From Anaerolineae bacterium (GTDB lineage: Bacteria > Chloroflexota > Anaerolineae > Aggregatilineales > Phototrophicaceae), in the NCBI GenBank assembly GCA_020849765.1, contig JADLAY010000003.1:124001-188000 (forward strand): 64,000 bases of DNA, in the 5' to 3' direction. Under the pieces are notes generated by a model. That model saw nothing but the letters and a program-made list of their open reading frames with translations. It ran no database searches and had not been told where the DNA came from. Shown in pieces: positions 55,002-63,707 of the stretch. Positions within the stretch are counted from its first letter, which is position 1, and each line of letters starts with the position of its first letter. A program made the translations under genes and the position numbers.

Positions 55002-55129
55002 GGCGCTATGATACTCCGCCGATCACAGGGCGAGCAACGGACACTTTCTCGCGCAACGTCAGCCACGAATCTGTGTTATTCTAAGCTGACACTTATTTTT
55101 CGAAATTTCATGACTCAGGGGGTAGCCAC

Positions 55130-56044
55130 TTGGAAAGAACTTCATTGCGAAGCCAATTCGCAGGCCTGATCAAACTGACACGCTGGAAAGAATACATCCC
55201 GTTTGTCGTTCCACTGACAATCCTCGGCGCGCTGCTGGCAGCACGACCGAATAACACACTCCTCGACTGGCGGCTGGTGGCGGTCACATTGGCCAATATC
55301 CTGGCCGTGGCCTACGCCTTCATGATCAATGACATCGAAGATGCGCCTGATGACGCTCGTGACCCCGACCGCGCTGCGCGCAATCCGGTCACGAGCGGGC
55401 AGATTGGCGTCCGTTTCGGCTATACGGCCTGCCGTATCGTCGCCGTGGCCACGCTGGTGCTCTACGCGCTCGGCGGCACGTCCGTGCTCCTGATTGGCGT
55501 CGCCACGCTGCTGCTCTCGCATTTGTACTCCTGGCGCCCCGTGCGCTTGAAAGCGTGGCCGGTCACCGATATCGTGTCGCACTCGCTCATGCTGAGTGGT
55601 CTGCTGCTGCTGGCGGGCTACTACACCTACGGGATCAATCCCGGTGTGGTCTGGTTCGTAGCGGCGGGCGCGACGCTGATCTCCGTCTACGGCCAGCTCT
55701 ACAACCAGCTCCGTGACTACGACATGGATAAGGCTGCCGGGCTGCGCAACACGGCCATCATGATTGGCGAGAACAACACCAAGCGCGCCATGTACCTGGC
55801 GATTGGCCTGGGTGCAGCCTGCTTCCTGGCGGCGGTCTTCCAGGGCGCGTTCCCGCTCTGGCTCGGCCTCGTCATCCTCGTCAGCGCACCGGTTAGCATG
55901 TTGTTCAACAAGCAGACTGATATGCGCGGCGGCGTCGCCGTCGATGCCAGCGGCGCGGTGCAGTTCCAATTCCTGTTCAACCTCAACGTGCTGATGGTGA
56001 TCTGGCTGGCGCAGGTCGTCGTGACGCAGCTCTTCTTCAACTAA
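55130..56044 (+). CDS. UbiA-family prenyltransferase
   Basis: A 304-residue membrane protein with eight or nine helices. The two Asp-rich prenyl-diphosphate motifs read FMINDIEDAPDDARDPD and QLRDYDMDKAAGLRN, both intact. It starts with TTG after GGGGG. It would attach a polyprenyl or phytyl chain to an aromatic, sugar or chlorin acceptor. No quinone-pathway gene is adjacent, so the acceptor is not determined. Confidence 0.88.
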   Translation: MERTSLRSQFAGLIKLTRWKEYIPFVVPLTILGALLAARPNNTLLDWRLVAVTLANILAVAYAFMINDIEDAPDDARDPDRAARNPVTSGQIGVRFGYTACRIVAVATLVLYALGGTSVLLIGVATLLLSHLYSWRPVRLKAWPVTDIVSHSLMLSGLLLLAGYYTYGINPGVVWFVAAGATLISVYGQLYNQLRDYDMDKAAGLRNTAIMIGENNTKRAMYLAIGLGAACFLAAVFQGAFPLWLGLVILVSAPVSMLFNKQTDMRGGVAVDASGAVQFQFLFNLNVLMVIWLAQVVVTQLFFN

Positions 56045-56070
56045 AGCACGACCACCGACAAGACGAGACA

Positions 56071-56104
56071 AACGGAGGGGAGCAATCTCCTCCGTTTTGT
56101 TTTG
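56071..56104 (+). terminator. Rho-independent terminator after ubiA-like gene
   Basis: AACGGAGG (56071-56078) and CCTCCGTT (56089-56096) form an 8-bp stem, followed by TTTTGTTTTG. Confidence 0.85.
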
Positions 56105-56184
56105 CATGCCAATCGTCACTGGCAGCGCGGGCCATTTGTGGCGATAATGGCGCTGAGCCGAAAGCAACAGAACACGAGACAACG

Positions 56185-56583
56185 GTGAGCGGACTCAACG
56201 ATATTCACGCCATTCTCTTTAACGCGCACATCCTGTTTTCCATCATCCTGGGCATCTGGAGCGCGGTTATGGCCCTGCGCGGCCAGTCGATCTCCGGCAA
56301 CTTCTGGGGCGCGGTGGCGACGATCACCGTCCTGGCGCTGTCTGTGCTGATCGTGGGCGTGATCATGGCGGTGAGTGGGCTGCGCCTGGCCCGGACGACG
56401 ACGTACTTCCTGTACATGGTGTGGTTGGTCGTCATCATGCCGGGGCTGTTCACCATCCTGCGCGGGCGTGACGATCGCAGCGCGGCAGTCGCGTTTTCGA
56501 TTCTGTGCTTCTTCAATGCGACGACCTCGATCAGCATGTGGCAGCGTGGGCTGGTCGGCCCGTGGCTGATGCCCGAAGCATAG
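56185..56583 (+). CDS. Hypothetical four-helix membrane protein
   Basis: A 132-residue integral membrane protein with four predicted helices (LFNAHILFSIILGIWSAVMA, AVATITVLALSVLIVGVIMA, YFLYMVWLVVIMPGLFTIL, AVAFSILCFFNATTSISMW). The start is GTG. It is followed three bases later by the CCA-type nucleotidyltransferase gene. No family was recognised. Confidence 0.55.
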   Translation: MSGLNDIHAILFNAHILFSIILGIWSAVMALRGQSISGNFWGAVATITVLALSVLIVGVIMAVSGLRLARTTTYFLYMVWLVVIMPGLFTILRGRDDRSAAVAFSILCFFNATTSISMWQRGLVGPWLMPEA

Positions 56584-56586
56584 CCT

Positions 56587-59199
56587 ATGCACGTCATTCT
56601 GACGCACGAGAATGCCGACTTCGATGCCATTGCATCCCTCCTGGGAGCGCATAAGCTCTACCCTGAGGCGCTGCCCATCCTCCCCGACCGCATCAACACC
56701 AACGCCAACGCCTTCATCAGCTTGTACCGGAGCGCGCTGCCCTTCATCACGCGCAGCCAGTGGCGCAGGCGTAAGATCGAGCAGGTGACGCTGGTCGATA
56801 CGCAGCGATCGCCGTCGCTTAAGGGCACCTCAGCCGAGACGCGCACCCACATCATCGATCACCACCCGCTCACGATCGAAATGCAGCCGGACGACAGGTT
56901 CGAGGGCGACGTGACCGGCGCCAACGTCACGCTGCTGGTCGAGCAGATTGCCGGGCGCGAAATCCTGCTCTCGACGCTGGAAGCGACCCTGCTGGCGCTC
57001 GGTCTTTACGAGGACACAGGATCGTTCACCTACGGGCGCACCACGGCGCGCGATTTCCAGGCCGGAGCCTGGCTGGTCAAGCACGGCGCCGATCTCGACG
57101 TCGTGCGCCGCTTCCTCGACGTGCCGCTGTCCGATGAGCAGCACGCGCTCTATGAACTGCTCATGCGCAATGTCGAGCACCGCTCAGTTGCGGGCTACAC
57201 GGTCGCTATCGCCACCGCCAGCGTCGATTCGTACATCTCGGAGATCAGCCGAGTCGCTCACCGCATCAGCAATACGCTCGAACCGGCAGCGCTATTCCTG
57301 CTCGTCGCCACCCCCAAAGGCATCCATCTGATCTGCCGGTCGTCGACGGATGACATCGACGTGAGCGAGATCGCCAAGTCGTTCCACGGCGGCGGCCACA
57401 AGCGCGCCGCGGCGGCCACCATCGGCGACGGCAACCTTGCTGACCTGACAGCGTCACTCTGGGAGATGATCCAGCGCGTGGCGCAGCCCGCCGTTCGCGT
57501 CAGCCAGTTGATGTCTCACGGGGTGCAGACGGTCAACGCGCAGAGCCATGTGCGCGAGGTTGTGCAGCAGCTGCGCCGCATCGGTCACGAGGGCTATCCC
57601 GTGGTCGAAAACGGCCAGCTCGTCGGCCTGTTGACGCGGCGCGACGCCGACCGCGCCAGCGAGCACGGCCTGGGTGACCTGCGCGTCCGCGATATCATGC
57701 AGACGGGCACCACGGCACTCACGCCGGATGATTCGATCTACCAGTTGGAACAGACGATGCTGCAATCCGGCTGGGGGCAGATTCCGGTCATCGGCAGCAA
57801 CCAGCGCCTGATCGGCATCGTCACGCGGACGGACTTGATCAAGCACTGGGCACAGACGCATCCGCCGCACGCGGAAGTCATCCCGCGGGTCGACGAAGCC
57901 CTGGTGCAGCGCGTCCTCGGCGAAAACGCCGCCCAAGTGATCCGCGCGGTCGGCGAACTGGCGCAGGATCGCGGCCAGGAAGTCTACATGGTCGGCGGCT
58001 GTGTGCGCGATCTGCTGCTGCACCGGCGCAACCTGGACATCGATTTCGTGGTCGAAGGCGACGCCGTCCGCTTTGCCGAGGCCATCAGCGCAGCGCTCGG
58101 CGGCAGCACGAGCAGTTTTCGCCCGTTCGGCACCGCCAAGTGGTTCCCGGACGAGACGACACACGATCGACTCGGCCTCAAATACAACGGCACGCCGGAG
58201 CACATCGATTTCGCCAGCGCACGCAACGAATTCTATGAGCACCCGACCGCCCTGCCGACCGTCTACAGCGGCTCGATCAAACTCGACCTCCAGCGGCGCG
58301 ATTTCACGATCAACGCACTGGCCGTGCAGATCAGCCCCAGCTTCGGGCGCATCCTGGATTACTACGGCGGCCTGCGCGACCTCGAACTCAAGCATCTGCG
58401 CGTGCTGCACAGCCTGAGCTTCATCGACGATCCGACGCGGATCGTGCGCGCCGTGCGCTTCGAGCAGCGCCTCCAATTCGAGATCGAGCCGCGCACGGCG
58501 GATCTGATCCCGACGGCGCTGCCGATGCTGGGCCGCATCACCGGCGAACGCGTGCGCAACGAGTTGAATCTGCTCCTCCACGAACCACAACCTGAAGGCG
58601 GCTTGCTCAGTCTGGCGAAACGCGGCGCACTGAGTGCCATTCATCCCGCGCTGCGCTTTGACGAGAAGGCCGCCGATCTGTTCCGGCGCGCGCGTGCAAC
58701 GGATGCGCCAAACGGCCTGTCTATCGCCTTCCCGGACATGTATTGGCACCTGCTGGCGCTCTCGATGACGCCGGAAGAGGCCGAGTCGATGTGCGAGCGC
58801 CTGCGCGTGCCGCGCCCGATGCAGGTCAGCCTTCCACAGACCGCACGGCTGAACGATGACTTGCGCCGCCTGATCGACGAGAACGCGCTGCCGAGCGCGA
58901 TCACCCGCGTGCTGGAGACGTGCGAGGTCGATGCGCTGCTGGCGCACTACATCCGCGCCGAGGACGATTCGCCTGAACGCGAGATGATCGCGCGCTTCCT
59001 GGCGGACTGGCGCCACGTCAAGCCGATCACCGATGGCCATCGCCTGAAAGCAATGGGCCTGGAGCCTGGCCCCTGCTTCAAGGAAATCCTTGACCGGCTG
59101 CGCACGGCACGACTTGACGATACAATCAAGACCGACGAGGATGAGATGCTGCTGCTTCAGTCGCTCTTGGGAGACGGCATTTGCGATGACGACGTTTGA
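56587..59199 (+). CDS. DHH-CBS-tRNA nucleotidyltransferase fusion
   Basis: An 870-residue three-part protein. A DHH phosphoesterase (THENADFDAIASLLGA, IIDHHPLT, GGGHKRAAAATIG) covers residues 1-305. Two CBS domains (VSQLMSHGVQTVNAQSHV and VRDIMQTGTTALTPDDS) cover about 305-425. A class II nucleotidyltransferase has GGCVRDLLLHRRNLDIDF and the DxD metal pair near residue 480. Fusions of this kind have been described as A-adding or CC-adding tRNA enzymes (for example in Aquifex), so tRNA 3'-end synthesis or repair is the likely job. Whether it adds A, CC or CCA cannot be told. Confidence 0.85.
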   Translation: MHVILTHENADFDAIASLLGAHKLYPEALPILPDRINTNANAFISLYRSALPFITRSQWRRRKIEQVTLVDTQRSPSLKGTSAETRTHIIDHHPLTIEMQPDDRFEGDVTGANVTLLVEQIAGREILLSTLEATLLALGLYEDTGSFTYGRTTARDFQAGAWLVKHGADLDVVRRFLDVPLSDEQHALYELLMRNVEHRSVAGYTVAIATASVDSYISEISRVAHRISNTLEPAALFLLVATPKGIHLICRSSTDDIDVSEIAKSFHGGGHKRAAAATIGDGNLADLTASLWEMIQRVAQPAVRVSQLMSHGVQTVNAQSHVREVVQQLRRIGHEGYPVVENGQLVGLLTRRDADRASEHGLGDLRVRDIMQTGTTALTPDDSIYQLEQTMLQSGWGQIPVIGSNQRLIGIVTRTDLIKHWAQTHPPHAEVIPRVDEALVQRVLGENAAQVIRAVGELAQDRGQEVYMVGGCVRDLLLHRRNLDIDFVVEGDAVRFAEAISAALGGSTSSFRPFGTAKWFPDETTHDRLGLKYNGTPEHIDFASARNEFYEHPTALPTVYSGSIKLDLQRRDFTINALAVQISPSFGRILDYYGGLRDLELKHLRVLHSLSFIDDPTRIVRAVRFEQRLQFEIEPRTADLIPTALPMLGRITGERVRNELNLLLHEPQPEGGLLSLAKRGALSAIHPALRFDEKAADLFRRARATDAPNGLSIAFPDMYWHLLALSMTPEEAESMCERLRVPRPMQVSLPQTARLNDDLRRLIDENALPSAITRVLETCEVDALLAHYIRAEDDSPEREMIARFLADWRHVKPITDGHRLKAMGLEPGPCFKEILDRLRTARLDDTIKTDEDEMLLLQSLLGDGICDDDV

Positions 59200-59722
59200 C
59201 GAGCATACCTTCAGCCTCGATATCCCCGTGACCCTCCGCCTGGCGCGTGAAGAAGACCTGCCGCTGCTGGAATGGCGCGGGCAGTACACCCAATTCCGCA
59301 CGATTTTCCGCCGCACCTTTCGTGAACAACTGATGGGCCGCCGCCTGATGATTCTGGCGACCGTGCAGAACATTCCCATCGGCCAGGTGTTCGTGCAGCT
59401 GCGCAGCCGCGAGCAGCGCATCGCCATTCAGGGCAAGCGCGCCTACCTGTATGCGCTGCGCGTGATGGATATGTTCCAGAGCCAGGGCATCGGTGGCCGC
59501 CTGATTGACGAAGCCGAAGCGATGGTGATGACGCTCGACTATCAATGGACGTCGATCGCCGTCGCCAAAGACAATCCAAGAGCGCTTCGCCTTTACGAAC
59601 GCAAGGGTTATCGCATCTTTGACGAAAGCGAGGGCGATTGGAGTTACACAGATCACAAAGGTAGGGTGCAATCCATCCATGAACCTTGCTGGTTACTGGA
59701 AAAACGTCTTTTTAGGCGGTAG
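59186..59722 (+). CDS. GNAT family N-acetyltransferase
   Basis: A 178-residue GNAT protein. The acetyl-CoA loop is QSQGIGGRLIDEAEAMV (about residues 94-110). VAKDNPRALRLYERKGYRIF is the motif B segment. ATG 59186 overlaps the tRNA nucleotidyltransferase by 14 bases, so translation is coupled. The substrate is unknown. Confidence 0.85.
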   Translation: MTTFDEHTFSLDIPVTLRLAREEDLPLLEWRGQYTQFRTIFRRTFREQLMGRRLMILATVQNIPIGQVFVQLRSREQRIAIQGKRAYLYALRVMDMFQSQGIGGRLIDEAEAMVMTLDYQWTSIAVAKDNPRALRLYERKGYRIFDESEGDWSYTDHKGRVQSIHEPCWLLEKRLFRR

Positions 59723-59783
59723 AATGGCCTTTGGTATAGGTTGTAATCTCTCGACAGGTTTATCAGAAGGTTGATCGGCACAT

Positions 59784-60113
59784 ATGGCAATTCATCAGAC
59801 CGAAGTGCGCATCACCCGTTGGAGCGGCGGTCAGAATCCCACCCTTTCGAGCATCACACGCCTGATGCAAAAAGAAGGGCTGCGACCGTATATGTGGGAG
59901 AACACCCCCAATTTCCGCTATCCGGTGCGCAGTCATGGCTTCAGCAAAGTTGTCTATGTGATCGAAGGTGCAGTGGAAGTCGCATTTCCGGATAGCCGCC
60001 AGAGCGTGCGGCTGCGCGCGGGGGATCGTATCGACATCCCTGCGGGCATTCATCACAGCCTGATTATCAGCAACACCGGCGCCAAGTGCGTCGAAGCGGC
60101 CACCATACTCTAA
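59784..60113 (+). CDS. Cupin-domain protein
   Basis: A 109-residue single cupin. VYVIEGAVEVAF and LRAGDRIDIPAGIHHS are the two conserved cupin strands. Of the usual metal ligands a His pair (HH in IHHS) and a Glu (VIEGAV) are visible. It may bind a small molecule or Mn/Fe. It lies nine bases before the sulfite-oxidase-fold gene and could be in that operon. Confidence 0.8.
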   Translation: MAIHQTEVRITRWSGGQNPTLSSITRLMQKEGLRPYMWENTPNFRYPVRSHGFSKVVYVIEGAVEVAFPDSRQSVRLRAGDRIDIPAGIHHSLIISNTGAKCVEAATIL

Positions 60114-60121
60114 ATCTATCT

Positions 60122-61084
60122 GTGCACTCACCCAACAAGCTTTCTCGCCGGCAGGTGCTGGCACGAGCGTGGAACGCAATCCTGCCTGATGCCCCAGCGG
60201 CGGCTGTCCGGTCAGCCGAGGCACTCTACACCCCAACCAGCCGGTTCTACCACGAACTGCACAACCAGCCACCTCGCATCAATCCCGAACACTGGTCACT
60301 CTATCTGGGCGCGCAGGGGTCTGTGCCGCTGATCCTGTCCTACAGCGATCTGGCGCACATGCCGCACACCACGCTCGACGCTACGCTGGTCAGCATCGGC
60401 TGGCGCGCGGGCGGCGAACAGATCGGCCATGCGCGCTGGCAGGGTGTGCCGCTGAGTCTGCTGCTGGACGAATTCGGTGCGGATCGCGCGCTGGCGCACA
60501 GTCTGGTCACGCGGGCGGACGGGCGCACAGCGTCTATGAGCCGCAAACAACTCGAAAGCGGGCTGCTGGCCTTTGCCATCAACGGCGAGCCGCTGCCGGA
60601 TGCCCTGGGCTTCCCAGCGCGGCTGATCGTGCCGGGCCTCTACGATTTCAAGATGCCGGGCTGGGTCACGCGCATCGAGCTGGCTGACCACCCCTTTGCC
60701 GGTTTCTGGGAGCAGCGTGGCTGGTCGGCGAGTGGCGACGTGCAAACCCTGTCCATGATCGAGACACCGCGCGCTGATGAGCGTGTGAGCGGCGCCATCC
60801 ACCTGAGCGGGATCGCATATGCGGGCATGCGCCGCGTCACGCAGGTGGAGATCAGCATCGACAACAGCGACTGGACGTCAATCCCATTCGAGGCGAGCGC
60901 GCCAGGGAGTTGGAGCCGCTGGGCCTTCGACTGGGAGGCACCTGCCGCCGGTCGCTACAGCCTGCGCGTTCGCGCGACCGACGAGTCGGGCTTCACCCAG
61001 CAGGACACCGACCCGACTGCCCCGTTCCCGAACGGCAGCAGCGCCATCCATCGCATCGCCTTCGAGGTCGCCGAACCAGCATGA
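60122..61084 (+). CDS. Sulfite-oxidase-fold molybdopterin protein lacking the Mo-ligand Cys
   Basis: A 320-residue protein with a SUOX-type molybdopterin domain (about 45-215) and a Mo-cofactor dimerisation Ig-like domain (about 215-320). LIVPGLYDFKMPGWVTRIEL, FAINGEPLPDALGFPARL and GHARWQGVPLSLLL match family positions closely. However, the TLECIGN-type motif that supplies the Mo-coordinating Cys reads TLVSIGW, with Ser91 in that position. It has SRRQVL at residues 8-13 but no strong Tat hydrophobic core. GTG 60122 is used. It is coupled to the next gene by ATGA overlap. Activity as an oxidoreductase is doubtful. Confidence 0.75.
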   Translation: MHSPNKLSRRQVLARAWNAILPDAPAAAVRSAEALYTPTSRFYHELHNQPPRINPEHWSLYLGAQGSVPLILSYSDLAHMPHTTLDATLVSIGWRAGGEQIGHARWQGVPLSLLLDEFGADRALAHSLVTRADGRTASMSRKQLESGLLAFAINGEPLPDALGFPARLIVPGLYDFKMPGWVTRIELADHPFAGFWEQRGWSASGDVQTLSMIETPRADERVSGAIHLSGIAYAGMRRVTQVEISIDNSDWTSIPFEASAPGSWSRWAFDWEAPAAGRYSLRVRATDESGFTQQDTDPTAPFPNGSSAIHRIAFEVAEPA

Positions 61085-61968
61085 TCGACACGATGGATCT
61101 GACGCGCCGCGAATTCTTGCAGGTCTCCGGCATCGCTTTTGCCGCAGGCGCACTGGCAACCAGCGGCTTTGATCGCTTCTTCCCGCCATTGGAACGCATC
61201 GTCGGGCGTGCCTTGCGCGCGACTGCGATTTATGCTGCGCCTGGCAGCCAGAAGCTGCAAACCCTCCTGCCGGACACACCGCTTAAGCTCCGTGCAGCGG
61301 ATGCCGACTGGTATGCGACCGCGGACGGCTTCGTACCGCGACGCGACGTCCAGCCGATGCAGATCAGGCCCGCAACACACCCGGCAGCACTGCCCGCCAT
61401 AATCGAAGTCGGCGCGCCGGTGGCGGTCGTCTACCGCCATGCGGATGTCGGCGCATCGGCCGTGACACGCATCGGCCATGGCGGTGTGCTGCAGGCGACC
61501 GACTGGCTGCCTGAAGAGGACGATGGCGGTTGGTATCGCGTGGCCGATGCTGGCGGGACGCCGCTCGGCTGGACGCAGGCGAGGCGCTGGCGCACGGTCG
61601 ACCCGGTCGCGCAGCAGGACGGCACCATCGACCGGATCGTCATCGACCGGGGGCGCAACCTGCTGAGCGCCTCCTCAGAGGGGCGCGAACTGGCCTCGAT
61701 CGCTATCGCCGGCGCCGCGGATCAACCCGCCGGGCGCTATAACGTGGTCGCGCGCGCGCCGGGCATCTGCTGCACGCAAGAAGTGACCGCCTTTTACGGC
61801 GCGCCCTGGGCGATGACGCTGTCCAATCACTTGCAGATCGTGGGCGCTTACTGGCACAATGATTTCGGCACAAGGGCACGATCGCCGAATCAGGTCGAAT
61901 TGGCGCCGTCTGCGGCGCGCTGGCTGTATGAGCACGTGGCTGCCGACGCGGCGGTCGAAATTGTGTAA
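61081..61968 (+). CDS. Tat-exported YkuD-fold protein lacking catalytic His/Cys
   Basis: A 295-residue protein with a Tat signal (RREFLQVSGIAFAAGALATS, twin Arg 9-10), a linker resembling SH3-like repeats (about 45-175), and a C-terminal L,D-transpeptidase (YkuD) domain from about 181. The typical end IHGTYWHNNFG..SHGCVN appears as IVGAYWHNDFGTRARSPNQVEL. Thus the His becomes Val254 and the catalytic Cys becomes Gln271. It should be exported but cannot transpeptidate by the usual mechanism. Perhaps it binds peptidoglycan or the Mo-fold partner. Its ATG overlaps that partner's TGA. Confidence 0.7.
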   Translation: MIDTMDLTRREFLQVSGIAFAAGALATSGFDRFFPPLERIVGRALRATAIYAAPGSQKLQTLLPDTPLKLRAADADWYATADGFVPRRDVQPMQIRPATHPAALPAIIEVGAPVAVVYRHADVGASAVTRIGHGGVLQATDWLPEEDDGGWYRVADAGGTPLGWTQARRWRTVDPVAQQDGTIDRIVIDRGRNLLSASSEGRELASIAIAGAADQPAGRYNVVARAPGICCTQEVTAFYGAPWAMTLSNHLQIVGAYWHNDFGTRARSPNQVELAPSAARWLYEHVAADAAVEIV

Positions 61969-62049
61969 TTGTCTGAATTGATGTAATCGGCGCATGGCTG
62001 AGCGCGTCTGATAGACGACATGCTGTGCGCATAGAATGAGACGTCTGTC

Positions 62050-63132
62050 ATGATCGACGTAACCCTTGGTTTGGCTTTCCTCTTCGGGCTTATTTCGTTT
62101 CTTTCCCCGTGCGTGCTGCCCCTCGTACCCGCGTACATCGGCTACATGGGCGGGCGCGTTACCCAGACGGTGGCGGCGCAAACCGCAGGCGGCGGCCAGG
62201 TCGTGACCGAAATCGGTCTCACGGGCCGCTTGAGCACGCTTATGCATGGCGTCGCCTTCGTCCTCGGCTTCACCGTCATCTTCGTCGCGCTCGGTCTGGC
62301 AACGACTGCCTTTCTCACCCTGATCGGCGGCCAGAACGTGCGCATTGTCGAGCAGATCCTGGCGCGTGCCGGTGGCCTCTTCATCATCCTGATGGGGCTG
62401 CACATGCTCGGCGCTCTACGCAACCTGTTTCGGCGCGCGCTGGAACGCCCCGATCGCCTGAATAACCTCGGCCTGACCATCGGCGCGGCGATCGTGATCG
62501 CCCTCGTGATCCTGTGGGCATTCGTCGAGCCATTGATCGCCATCCCGCTGATCGCGCTGTTCATCCTGTGGCTGGCCGTCAGCAATGCCTTCACCGCGCC
62601 GGGCGAATTCTGGACACGGACGATCACGAGCATTCAGAACGGACTCTACGCGGATACACGGCGGCAGATGGTCGCCAGCGGCAAGCAGAACTTCGCCAGC
62701 TCGTTCTTCATGGGCATGGTCTTTTCCGCCGGATGGACGCCGTGCATCGGCCCGATCTACGGCTCGATCCTGACCATGGCGGCGACGGGCGGCAACGTCA
62801 GCCAGGCGGGGGCGCAGTTGTTCGCCTACTCGCTCGGCCTGGGCATTCCGTTCTTGCTGGCTGCCCTTTTGCTCGATGGCGCGCAGGCGTTCCTGCGCAA
62901 GATGCAGCGTCACATCCGCACAATCGAGCGGTTTGCGGGCGCGCTGCTGCTCATCATCGGCATCGCCATCGCCAGCGGCCAGATGCAGATCTTGAGTCGC
63001 AATTTCGCCAACGAGTTCGCGGACTTCTCGACCCATCTGGAAGAATGCGCCTTGAGCATCGTCCAGGGCGAGCGCCCGCTCGGCGAATTCAACGCCTGTA
63101 TGGATGAGCAAGTGAGTGACGACCCTGCGTGA
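62050..63132 (+). CDS. CcdA/DsbD-like thiol electron transporter
   Basis: A 360-residue membrane protein of the CcdA family that carries reducing power outward. The two catalytic Cys motifs SFLSPCVLPLVPAYIG and GWTPCIGPIYG are intact. It is about 120 residues longer than usual because of an insert between the first half and the second Cys (about residues 115-220), which contains extra helices. The following thioredoxin-like gene starts with GTGA overlap, so the two probably form a redox relay. Confidence 0.88.
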   Translation: MIDVTLGLAFLFGLISFLSPCVLPLVPAYIGYMGGRVTQTVAAQTAGGGQVVTEIGLTGRLSTLMHGVAFVLGFTVIFVALGLATTAFLTLIGGQNVRIVEQILARAGGLFIILMGLHMLGALRNLFRRALERPDRLNNLGLTIGAAIVIALVILWAFVEPLIAIPLIALFILWLAVSNAFTAPGEFWTRTITSIQNGLYADTRRQMVASGKQNFASSFFMGMVFSAGWTPCIGPIYGSILTMAATGGNVSQAGAQLFAYSLGLGIPFLLAALLLDGAQAFLRKMQRHIRTIERFAGALLLIIGIAIASGQMQILSRNFANEFADFSTHLEECALSIVQGERPLGEFNACMDEQVSDDPA

Positions 63133-63689
63133 ACGACCGTGTGCGGCGTTGGGCAGCATGGATAGGCGCGTTCATCTGCTTCGTCATCGCGGCGGCACTG
63201 ATCGCTTCCGCGGGGCTGCCGGAGCGCGAACGCTCGCTCGATGCGCTCGCACTTCAGATCCCGGCCCCGATTCCCGGTGCACTCGCGCCCTCGTTTGAAA
63301 CGCAACTGCTCGATGGCTCGCAGCTCGCATTAGACGATCTGCGTGGACGCACGGTGATCCTGAACTTTTGGGCCACCTGGTGCGCCCCGTGTGAAATCGA
63401 AATGCCGGATCTGCAAGCGCTTAATGACGTCTATGCCAGCCAGGGCTTGCGGGTCGTCGGCATCAACAGCGGCGAAGATCGCGCGGCTATCGTCACCTGG
63501 ACAGAGCGACTACAATTGAGCTTCGACATCGCCCTGGATCAAGATTTGAGCATTACGACGCTCTATGGGGTGAATGGTCAGCCGACCACGTTTGTGATCA
63601 ATGCAGATGGCAGGATCGAAAGAGTCTTTTACGGGCTGACCACGCGCGATCAGCTCGAAAGCGAGATCGCGCTGGCGCTGGCAAGCTGA
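63129..63689 (+). CDS. TlpA/ResA-like membrane-anchored thioredoxin
   Basis: A 186-residue protein with one N-terminal helix (AWIGAFICFVIAAALIASAG) and an outward thioredoxin domain. FWATWCAPCEIEMPDL has the CxxC of the TlpA/ResA/AhpC-TSA group, and the cis-Pro is in GQPTTFVI. GTG at 63129 overlaps the ccdA stop. It would reduce exported disulfide partners using CcdA-supplied electrons. Confidence 0.9.
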   Translation: MNDRVRRWAAWIGAFICFVIAAALIASAGLPERERSLDALALQIPAPIPGALAPSFETQLLDGSQLALDDLRGRTVILNFWATWCAPCEIEMPDLQALNDVYASQGLRVVGINSGEDRAAIVTWTERLQLSFDIALDQDLSITTLYGVNGQPTTFVINADGRIERVFYGLTTRDQLESEIALALAS

Positions 63690-63707
63690 AAGACCGAGGG
63701 AACACGT

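Noticed and set aside
57454..59427. 657-codon minus-strand frame
   Set aside because: It is antisense to the DHH-CBS-nucleotidyltransferase, has no motif, and has shadow composition.
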